This document shows, one piece after another, positions 18,784-25,481 of a DNA stretch of 64,000 bases; within the stretch, counting starts at the first letter, position 1; every line of letters begins with the position of its first letter. The stretch covers positions 62,001-126,000 of the forward strand of contig CAMJFC010000001.1 of assembly GCA_946404865.1 (NCBI GenBank). Reading direction: 5' to 3'. Source of the stretch: an uncultured Prevotellaceae bacterium. GTDB lineage: Bacteria; Bacteroidota; Bacteroidia; Bacteroidales; Bacteroidaceae. The notes below the pieces were generated by a model. That model worked only from the letters and a program-made list of their open reading frames with translations. It had not been told where the DNA came from and made no database searches. The translations under genes were made by a program, and so were the position numbers.

Positions 18784-18819
18784 TACGGATGCATCGACGA
18801 CTTGGAGATGGAATACGAC
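18784..18819 (+). repeat. 36-bp direct repeat, copy 2
   Basis: Second copy of the 36-bp repeat at 18711-18746. Both copies encode YGCIDDLEMEYD in their own frame. Confidence 0.9.
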
Positions 18820-19018
18820 GGTAACCAGCTGACACGGGTCTATGACAACGAGTCGGACAACGACCCCACCTACGAGGGAGCGATGCAGTTTACCGACAAT
18901 TCAGACGAGGACGTGGAGTATGAATACGACGCAAACGGGAACATGACCAAAGATTTAAACTCAAATATTACCTCAATTCAATATAATTGCTTAAATTTGC
19001 CAGAGAGTATCATTTTTT

Positions 19019-19482
19019 ACTAACCGTCATGTCATGGATTACGTGTATAACGCCGACGGCGAACTGCTGCAAATGAGTGCGCGAGCCCTGCATCAATTGC
19101 CACGGCCGCAGTTTGACACCAAGTACTATGCGGGCAATGTCATCTTCACGGGCAGATTTCTGTCGATGCTGCTCACCGACGAGGGCTACGTCACCTTCGG
19201 CTCAAACGGCACGCCCACATATCACTACTATCTGAAAGACCATCTGGGCAACGTGCGCGTGGTGTTCAAGCAGACGGGCGTCGTGGAGCAGCGCAACGAC
19301 TACTACCCCTCGGGCGCGCTCATGGCCACGAGCACGGGCGGCAGCGTGCAGCCCTACAAGTATAACGGCAAGGAGCTGGAGCGCATCGCCGGCCTCGACC
19401 TCTACGACTACGGTGCACGGTGGATGGACTCCAAAATCGGCGCGCGCTTCACCACCATCGATCCGATGTGCGAGAAGTATTA
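19019..19482 (+). repeat. RHS-core duplicate, copy 2 (464 bp)
   Basis: Partner of 16881-17344, ungapped, with about six mismatches. After it the two sequences diverge into unrelated tips. Confidence 0.9.
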
Positions 19483-20167
19483 CGGCATCAGTCCGTATAT
19501 GTATTGCAGTGCAAATCCTATTAACAGGATAGACCCAGACGGGAGAGATGAATGGGAAATCAACAGCCTTGGACAAATTGTAAGTAGGATAGAGACAAGC
19601 AAGCATGATGCTTTCTTCATCGTAGATGATAATAATAAGAGAATCGAGGGCAAGAGCATCTTTTTTAAGCATGGGACAGTCTTCAATTCTTTCCATTCAC
19701 ATACAAAAGTAAAGGAAGAAACAATTGAAAATGGTAAGAAAATAGAAAAAGAAGTCATCAAGAACTTCGATGTTTATGAAATGAGAGGTGATAGCAACTC
19801 AACCAAATTGTTTGAGTTCATGGCTGAAAACACCTCAGTAGAATGGGGGCATATGAAATTTGGGGTTGAAGGAAACAGAGGCTATAATGTCTTGACCACA
19901 TCTCATGAAAAAGGAGCAGAATACGGCGCGGTAGATATGTTTAATAAACAATATCGGTTCGGCTATTACATGCGCGAACATACACATAGTCATCCGGGAA
20001 ATACACCTGCCCCGTCGGGCCTAACTGATAAGAGTAAAGGCAGCGACATGATTTTTGCAAGAAAATTACAAGACCGCCTTCCTCACGTTAACTTAAATAT
20101 ATATGTCCCTAAAACAAATAATTATATCCCTTATAGTAAGTACTCAACAATAAACGATTTTGAATAA
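19034..20167 (+). CDS. Orphan RHS core plus JAMM-like (Toxin-JAB1-type) toxin tip
   Basis: This 377-residue open frame starts in the RHS core (MDYVYNADGELLQMSARALHQ) and runs through the same core as 16746 to NPINRIDPDGR. The tip of ~210 residues follows. Near its end is EHTHSHPGNTPAPSGLTD at residues 315-332, which resembles the JAMM zinc signature: His318-x-His320-Pro, seven residues, Ser328, then Asp332, one residue later than the usual SxxD. Glu270 (SVEWGHMKFG) could be the upstream catalytic Glu. This matches what I recall of JAB-like RHS toxins. The frame is the 3' part of a longer RHS gene cut off by the frameshift at about 19015, so it may be expressed only by recombination or by a fortuitous start. 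The next gene overlaps its stop by 1 nt. Confidence 0.7.
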   Translation: MDYVYNADGELLQMSARALHQLPRPQFDTKYYAGNVIFTGRFLSMLLTDEGYVTFGSNGTPTYHYYLKDHLGNVRVVFKQTGVVEQRNDYYPSGALMATSTGGSVQPYKYNGKELERIAGLDLYDYGARWMDSKIGARFTTIDPMCEKYYGISPYMYCSANPINRIDPDGRDEWEINSLGQIVSRIETSKHDAFFIVDDNNKRIEGKSIFFKHGTVFNSFHSHTKVKEETIENGKKIEKEVIKNFDVYEMRGDSNSTKLFEFMAENTSVEWGHMKFGVEGNRGYNVLTTSHEKGAEYGAVDMFNKQYRFGYYMREHTHSHPGNTPAPSGLTDKSKGSDMIFARKLQDRLPHVNLNIYVPKTNNYIPYSKYSTINDFE

Positions 20168-20634
20168 TGAAGAACGCTTTTATATTATTACAGTTTATTA
20201 TCATGCCCACTTTTGTTTCAGGGCAAAGTTATGGGTATCTGAATGAGTTTACCACTTGTTCTAGTCAATTAGATTCGATTATCAAATTTGTCCAAAAAGA
20301 TGTAGAAGAGACTGACATCATAGACATATCCGCAAAGAAGATTTCTGATGAAGATTATACCATCTATGTTAGTGCATACCCGTCCTTTCTTCTTAGATAT
20401 AGTAAAGAACTATTAGGCTTCATGAAAAGAAACAATATTATCATATTTGACAAAAATACTAAGGATTTGATATGTAAGAAAGTGCCAAATGGGAAAAGAT
20501 TAGGATTGCGCTGCAATCCTCCCCCCTCGAAAGAAGGTCCTTTAACAGTCATATGTACGGATGGAGGAAAAGAATGGACTTATCGCATTAAGGGTGATTC
20601 TATAATACTGGAACGAAAGATATTAGCATGGTAA
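20167..20634 (+). CDS. Candidate secreted immunity protein for the JAMM-like tip
   Basis: This 155-residue protein has a Sec signal (MKNAFILLQFIIMPTFVSG). The start codon shares one base with the toxin stop (TAATG), implying coupled translation. No family is recognised. The mature part ends in a short beta-rich region (GPLTVICTDGGKEWTYRIKGDSIILERK). It is AT-rich like the tip in front of it. Immunity against the JAMM-like tip is inferred from position and export. Confidence 0.6.
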   Translation: MKNAFILLQFIIMPTFVSGQSYGYLNEFTTCSSQLDSIIKFVQKDVEETDIIDISAKKISDEDYTIYVSAYPSFLLRYSKELLGFMKRNNIIIFDKNTKDLICKKVPNGKRLGLRCNPPPSKEGPLTVICTDGGKEWTYRIKGDSIILERKILAW

Positions 20635-21061
20635 CCACTTCTTCATAAAATGAAATGAGAATTCGCATCAACGGGATTTGTCCGTGGCTGTGAGTCCGAC
20701 GACGACCCTACCTACGAGGGAGCGATGCCGTTCACCGACAATGTCAACGAGACTGCAGAGTATGAATATGACCAAAACGGAAACATGACAAACGTTTCGA
20801 TTAAGCGAGAGCAGAGCAAACGGATTTGCTCAACCGAGCGTGAGAAAGGTAGGGCGAAGCCCAAAGATTTAAACGCGAATATTATGCGGATTCAATATAA
20901 TTGTTTATATATGCCGAAGAAACAGATTTCTACGTCCAATAAGATGGCGATCAACTACATAATATAGTTAGAGAAAATATAGCAAGGTAAGAAAATTGTT
21001 GATACTACAGGGCGCATAATTCGAAAATTATATTTAAATTTGCCGAAAATATGATTTTGCC
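20635..21061 (+). pseudogene. Third RHS remnant with ~70-bp insertion
   Basis: The phrases AMPFTDN and EYEYDQNGNMT at 20722-20790 match the other RHS remnants. The reading is then interrupted by about 70 bp rich in short inverted motifs (agagcagagcaaa / tttgctcaaccgag) before the RHS sequence resumes (KDLNANI, IQYNC) and decays. A further weak match (ttaaatttgccgaa) lies at 21035-21049, just before the AAA-ATPase gene. No intact gene was found; open frame 20725-20967 is part of the remnant. Confidence 0.6.
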
Positions 21062-22624
21062 ATGGCAGAGAGAAGAAAATACCCTGTAGGAATACAAAGT
21101 TTTGAGGAGATACGCAACGGCGGCTATCTGTATGTAGATAAGACGGCGCTGATATATGAACTGGTGCAGATGAAGTACTATTTCATCAACCGTCCGCGCC
21201 GCTTCGGCAAGTCGCTGCTCATCAGCACCCTCGCAGCCTATTTCGAGGGGCGTAAAGACCTGTTCCGCGGACTCGCCATCGACAGCCTCGAGACCGAATG
21301 GCAGCAGCACCCCGTACTGCGATTCGACTTCAGCACAGGCAAGTACGAGAACGAAAAACTGCTGGATGATGATATCCACACCAAGTTGCTCGACTACGAA
21401 CAGCAGTACGGCCTAGACCAGGCCCAATATACCACCAACGTGCGTTTGCGGCTGCTCATACGCCGTATATACGAGCAGACGGGCCGACAGGTGGTCATCC
21501 TCATCGACGAATACGACTCGGCCATGCTCTACAACGTGGATAGGCCCGAGATGCAACACAGCGTGCGCGTGAAGATGCGCAACCTCTTCTCGCCCATCAA
21601 GGAGGCCGACCCCATGCTGCGTTTCGTGCTCTTCACAGGCATCACCAAATTCTCGCAGATGAGCATCTTCTCCGAGCTCAACAACCTGATGAACATCTCG
21701 ATGCTGCCCCGCTACGAGGCTATCTGCGGCATCACCGAGGAGGAGCTGACCACACAGCTGTGGCCCGACATCGAACAGTTGGCCGTGATGCGCCATACCA
21801 CGCCCCAGCAGGCACACGCCGACCTCAAGGACATGTACGACGGATACCACTTCACACACCGCATGACCGACATCTACAACCCGTTCAGCCTGCTGAAATG
21901 CTTTTCATCCGGCGAGATGGAGAGCTATTGGTTTGCCTCGGCCACGCCCACCTCACTCATCAAGATACTCAGAAAGAGGAAGCGCGAACTGCCCGAGCTG
22001 GAGGGCTTCACCCTCGAAGCCTCGGCCTTCGACCGTCCCGTGGAGGAGTCGATCGAAGACCCTGTGCCCGTCATCTACCAGAGCGGATACCTCACCATCA
22101 AGGCCGTGAAGCAGATAGCCAACCGCTACAGATATACGCTCGGGTTCCCCAACCAAGAGGTGCGCACGGGGTTCGCCGACTGCCTCATCGACTATGTCAA
22201 CGGCTACGGCAACACCAACAAGAGCTACATCGCCGACGCCTACTGGCAGTTTTACGAGGACGACGACCTCACGGCCTTCGTCGAGGCGCTGCAGGTGTTC
22301 TACGCCGCCTATCCCTATGACATCACCAACCACAACGAGCGCCACTACCAGAGCGTGCTCTACACCCTGCTGGTGGCCTTCGGCGCCGACGTGCGTGCCG
22401 AGCAGACCACCAACCGCGGCCGCATCGACATCGTGCTGAAGATGCCCGCGACCATCTACGTCATCGAACTGAAATACGACGGCACCGCCGACGAGGCCCT
22501 GGAGCAGATTCGCGACCGCGGCTACACCGACGGCTTCAAGGGCGACGCACGCCCCGTGCGGCTCGTGGGCATGAGCTTCAGCAGCCAGGAGCGCAACATC
22601 GTCGGTTGGAAGGTGGAAGATTGA
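21062..22624 (+). CDS. AAA-ATPase-like / PD-(D/E)XK nuclease family protein
   Basis: This 520-residue protein has the Bacteroidota AAA-ATPase-like N-terminus (KYPVGIQSFEEIRNGGYLYVDKTALIYEL) and a P-loop variant RPRRFGKSLL near residue 42. VVILIDEYDSAM near 145 is the Walker B-like strand. The C-terminal PD-(D/E)XK-like nuclease core is GRIDIVL...YVIELKYDG at about 454-475. These proteins occur in many copies in gut Bacteroidota, and their role is not established. It starts right after an RHS remnant and converges on the M20 gene with a 1-bp gap. GC is higher than in the toxin tips. It may be a mobile or defence-related gene, but nothing in the sequence proves this. Confidence 0.8.
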   Translation: MAERRKYPVGIQSFEEIRNGGYLYVDKTALIYELVQMKYYFINRPRRFGKSLLISTLAAYFEGRKDLFRGLAIDSLETEWQQHPVLRFDFSTGKYENEKLLDDDIHTKLLDYEQQYGLDQAQYTTNVRLRLLIRRIYEQTGRQVVILIDEYDSAMLYNVDRPEMQHSVRVKMRNLFSPIKEADPMLRFVLFTGITKFSQMSIFSELNNLMNISMLPRYEAICGITEEELTTQLWPDIEQLAVMRHTTPQQAHADLKDMYDGYHFTHRMTDIYNPFSLLKCFSSGEMESYWFASATPTSLIKILRKRKRELPELEGFTLEASAFDRPVEESIEDPVPVIYQSGYLTIKAVKQIANRYRYTLGFPNQEVRTGFADCLIDYVNGYGNTNKSYIADAYWQFYEDDDLTAFVEALQVFYAAYPYDITNHNERHYQSVLYTLLVAFGADVRAEQTTNRGRIDIVLKMPATIYVIELKYDGTADEALEQIRDRGYTDGFKGDARPVRLVGMSFSSQERNIVGWKVED

Positions 22625-22625
22625 T

Positions 22626-23684
22626 TCAGCTTTTCTCAAACATCCGGATATACACCTCGATGGCGTGGGCTATCTCGCTGACGAGGATATACTCATCGGC
22701 ACTGTGTGAACGCGCTGACTGGCCCGGACCGAGTTTCATCGAGGGGAATGGCATCAAGGCTTGGTCACTCAGGGTGGGGGAACCGAAGGGTGTCATGCCC
22801 AACTCCACGCAACGGCGAACCAGCGGGTGGGCCGGGTCGATGCGTGAGGGCTGCAAACGGGTGCTGCGTGCTTTCACCTCACTGTGTAATTGCGATTGGA
22901 TGAAAGCGAGCACTTCATCATTGGTATATAATTCGTTGGTACGCACATCGACCGTCATCTCGCAACGGTCGGGTACCACATTGTGCTGTGTGCCGGCATG
23001 GATGACGGTGACATTCATCAATGTAGGACCCAATAACGGACTGACACGCTCGAAACGGTATCGACGGAGCCAGTTAAGGTCGTCAAGTGCCTCGTAGATG
23101 GCATTTACTCCCTCCTGACGGGCAGCATGACCTGACAGACCGTGGGCAGTCACATCCAACACCATCAGTCCCTTCTCGGCGATGGCGGGTTGCATGCCTG
23201 TCGGCTCACCTACGATGGCCACGTCAATCTTCGGCAACTGTGGAAGAGCCAGACTGAAACCGCTGGCACCCGACACCTCCTCCTCGGCAGAGGCCAGATA
23301 GACCAATTGATAGGGGCACTCGTGCGTCTTGAAATAGCGATAGACCTGTAAGAGCGATACCAGACCGCCACCGCAGTCGTTGCTCCCCAACCCATAAAGA
23401 CGGTCGTCTGCGAGGGTAGGGGTGAAAGGGTCGCGGGTCCAACTGCTCACAGGCTTCACCGTGTCGATGTGGGCATTGAGCAGCATGACGGGGCGGCTGT
23501 CAACATCGCTGCGTTCATCAACTAAGATGTTATTGCCGATGCGGCATGGTGACAGTCCGTAGTCGCGGATGGCTTGTTCCAACAAATCGGCTGCGCGCCC
23601 TTCGTCGCGGCTGACAGAAGGGATGCGGATGAGCGACTGCAACAGTCGCACGGCATCGTCGGTGTAGGTTTGTATCGTATTCAT
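22626..23684 (-). CDS. argE: M20 family deacylase, ArgE-type (N-acetyl/succinyl-ornithine or -citrulline deacylase)
   Basis: This 352-residue metallopeptidase has the M20 zinc site: LNAHIDTV (His, catalytic Asp), GLGSNDCGGG (bridging Asp), SAEEEVSG (catalytic Glu-Glu), VGEPTGMQ and C-terminal RSHSADEYI (His). The dimerisation domain includes TAHGLSGHAARQEGVNAI. In Bacteroidota such proteins act in arginine synthesis on N-acetyl or N-succinyl intermediates; the exact substrate cannot be read from the sequence. Start ATG 23684 (MNTIQTYTDD) is preferred over 23702 because it matches the family N-terminus. It is a single gene facing the AAA-ATPase gene, with a 175-bp divergent gap to 23860. Confidence 0.8.
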   Translation of the reverse strand: MNTIQTYTDDAVRLLQSLIRIPSVSRDEGRAADLLEQAIRDYGLSPCRIGNNILVDERSDVDSRPVMLLNAHIDTVKPVSSWTRDPFTPTLADDRLYGLGSNDCGGGLVSLLQVYRYFKTHECPYQLVYLASAEEEVSGASGFSLALPQLPKIDVAIVGEPTGMQPAIAEKGLMVLDVTAHGLSGHAARQEGVNAIYEALDDLNWLRRYRFERVSPLLGPTLMNVTVIHAGTQHNVVPDRCEMTVDVRTNELYTNDEVLAFIQSQLHSEVKARSTRLQPSRIDPAHPLVRRCVELGMTPFGSPTLSDQALMPFPSMKLGPGQSARSHSADEYILVSEIAHAIEVYIRMFEKS

Positions 23685-23814
23685 GGACTGCAAAATAACC
23701 ACTTTTTTTGCAATTCACAACCAATGAAACCTCGTTTTTTCTCTTTTGACCAAGAAAAACGCCTTTTTAAGTACAAAAACAGAAGAAAAACGATGAACAT
23801 TCACCGAAAAACTA

Positions 23815-23822
23815 TATTTTTG
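23815..23822 (+). promoter_or_regulatory. Predicted -7 box TATTTTTG
   Basis: Fits TAnnTTTG, 38 bp upstream of the ATG at 23860. A matching TTG at -33 is not evident. Confidence 0.45.
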
Positions 23823-23859
23823 CAGCGAAAAACAATCATCATTTAATACACGAAAACGT

Positions 23860-24615
23860 ATGAAACGACTTCTCTTCACTCTTATGACTGTTTTTTGTGC
23901 AGTGACAGCCATGCAGGCACAAGAAATCGTTGAAAGGCATGCCTGGGAGGGTACCCTCAACGGGAAAATAGCTATCCGGTTGGCCATCGAGGTCAATGAT
24001 GACGGCATCGTGGCGGGCAGCATCCTTTATCCCAAAGCGAAGAATGCGGCTCCCATCCTCGTGGTGGGCAGCTATTATGAAGGAGGCATGTTTTACCTCT
24101 CTGAGTATTTGGCCGACGGGCGTATCACGGGGCACATGGGCTTTGAAGTCAAAAATGGTCTGCCTGTGGGCAATTGGACCAATCCGAAGACCGAACAGTC
24201 GCTTCCCTTCAAGTCGATGCGCAAGATAGCTTTCCCCAAAGGGTTCGGTGGAAAACTGACACCTGAGGACCCCGGAAACATCGGCCATGAATACGGCTAT
24301 ATGGCTTACTCTGCACCCTATAACGACTATATGGGTGGTCATTTCAGTTTCAAGGCTGCCGGCAAGAACAAGGTGCATTTCGAAGCGTGTAATGCCCCGA
24401 GGAATATCGCTGAGGGAAAAAGCGAACCCGGACGTCCGGCTGTGCTCGACGGCAACCATTTCATTTATCATGACATGAATGAGTGCGGCTATGCCTTCGA
24501 GGCGTTTTTCTACCCGCAGTTCATGGTGGCGCGTGATGTGTCTGAGTTTGAAACATACAACTGTTTCGGCATGGGCGTGACACTCAGCGGGGTGTATGTC
24601 AAAACCAAAAAGTAA
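23860..24615 (+). CDS. Secreted protein of unknown function
   Basis: This 251-residue protein has a Sec signal (MKRLLFTLMTVFCAVTAMQAQ). The N-terminal half is beta-rich and repetitive (AWEGTLNGKIAIRLAIEVN, GSYYEGGMFYLSEYLADG, GHMGFEVKNGLPVGNWTNP), similar to MORN-like or envelope accessory domains in Bacteroidales. The second half has aromatic strands (YGYMAYSAPYNDYMGG, NECGYAFEAFFYPQF). I do not recognise a family. It is 34 bp upstream of a lipoprotein gene in the same direction, so the two may be co-transcribed. Confidence 0.6.
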   Translation: MKRLLFTLMTVFCAVTAMQAQEIVERHAWEGTLNGKIAIRLAIEVNDDGIVAGSILYPKAKNAAPILVVGSYYEGGMFYLSEYLADGRITGHMGFEVKNGLPVGNWTNPKTEQSLPFKSMRKIAFPKGFGGKLTPEDPGNIGHEYGYMAYSAPYNDYMGGHFSFKAAGKNKVHFEACNAPRNIAEGKSEPGRPAVLDGNHFIYHDMNECGYAFEAFFYPQFMVARDVSEFETYNCFGMGVTLSGVYVKTKK

Positions 24616-24649
24616 CAGACTGACATAGGTGTCATACTTCCGTGAGAAT

Positions 24650-25351
24650 ATGAGACGGAAAGAACTTGTTTATGCCGCTCTGGCATTGTGCTTCGCTGTC
24701 GCTCTGGCAGGTTGTAACAATAAGCTGGCCGACGGGCATTCTTCGCAACAACCGGCGTCGTCTGACGTTGATTCGACAGCATCGATGGTGAACGAAGACT
24801 CGCTGCGGGCGGTTGCAGAGCAACAAGCGGCAATCGAAGAAGCAACAAAGGCGATAGAGGAGCAGGTGGCCCTCGTCTATGATCAGGTCGAGGAGGCCTA
24901 CTGTACCAGTCCGGTGGGGGAGAGCATCGACCTCGACGGACTATACTGCTCCGACGACTGGTTGCAGACCATCGATGCTGTCAGGGTCAAGGATACCACA
25001 CGGCAGGACCAGCCCTTCACTGACGTCGATTACTGGGTGATGGGGAAGGAGGTGGCTGGTCCCATAGAAGCCACCGACATCACCGTTGACAGCTTGGACC
25101 TGACGGAGGGCAAGGCACAGGTGTCCATGCACCTGCATAATGGACCGGGCGACGAGCCCTTGCTCCTGAAGATGGTCATGGTGGATGACTCGTGGCGTAT
25201 CGACGAGTTCATCCAGTTGCAGCCTGACACCTTTGTCTGGAAAGCTTCGATGAAGGATTATCTGAACGGTGTGGAAAAAGAAAAGGCCAACCCCAAGATG
25301 GGCGTGAAGAAGAAAGCGAAAAAGAAAAGGAGAGGCCGTCATTCCACGTAA
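24650..25351 (+). CDS. Lipoprotein with DUF3828-like domain and Lys-rich tail
   Basis: This 233-residue protein starts at ATG 24650, giving a lipoprotein signal (ALCFAVALAGC); an in-frame start at 24629 adds seven residues without benefit. A Gln/Glu-rich helix comes first (AEQQAAIEEATKAIEEQVALVYDQVEEAY). A domain follows with DWLQTIDAV and KMVMVDDSWRIDEF strands resembling the DUF3828 fold. The C-terminus is strongly basic (KKKAKKKRRGRHST). Function is unknown. Downstream at 25351-25481 is the promoter region of the acyl-CoA synthetase. Confidence 0.6.
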   Translation: MRRKELVYAALALCFAVALAGCNNKLADGHSSQQPASSDVDSTASMVNEDSLRAVAEQQAAIEEATKAIEEQVALVYDQVEEAYCTSPVGESIDLDGLYCSDDWLQTIDAVRVKDTTRQDQPFTDVDYWVMGKEVAGPIEATDITVDSLDLTEGKAQVSMHLHNGPGDEPLLLKMVMVDDSWRIDEFIQLQPDTFVWKASMKDYLNGVEKEKANPKMGVKKKAKKKRRGRHST

Positions 25352-25451
25352 TCTTTAGGAAAGTTATTGACAGAATCGTTACTTCTGTCAAGGATATACC
25401 CAATTTTTTACAAAAAATCGCCAAAAACTTTTTATTTTCGGCGATTCTTTG

Positions 25452-25459
25452 TATTTTTG
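25452..25459 (+). promoter_or_regulatory. Predicted -7 box TATTTTTG
   Basis: Fits TAnnTTTG, 23 bp upstream of the ATG at 25482. The -33 element is weak. Confidence 0.45.
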
Positions 25460-25481
25460 CATTGTTATAAAAAATTTGAGT

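Larger units (their letters stand above)
18540..19023 (+). pseudogene. Frameshifted RHS-repeat remnant
   Basis: Two consecutive frames encode RHS repeats: 18540-18764 (DDYGRLTNASYGEGLVFGNN...LLYGCIDDLEMEYD) and 18766-19023 (GCIDDLEMEYDGNQLTRVYDNESDNDP). The first break is caused by a 73-bp insertion that duplicates 36 bp. The second, at 19013-19019, is a run of six T that carries one base more than the intact sibling at 16871-16881. The coding sense continues after it at 19034. Together with the frame at 19034 this was once a single RHS reading frame. Confidence 0.75.

Noticed and set aside
21035..21042. Promoter box TAAATTTG for the AAA-ATPase gene
   Set aside because: The same letters occur in the RHS remnants as coding sequence (LNLP), so the match may be a relic; not listed as a promoter.
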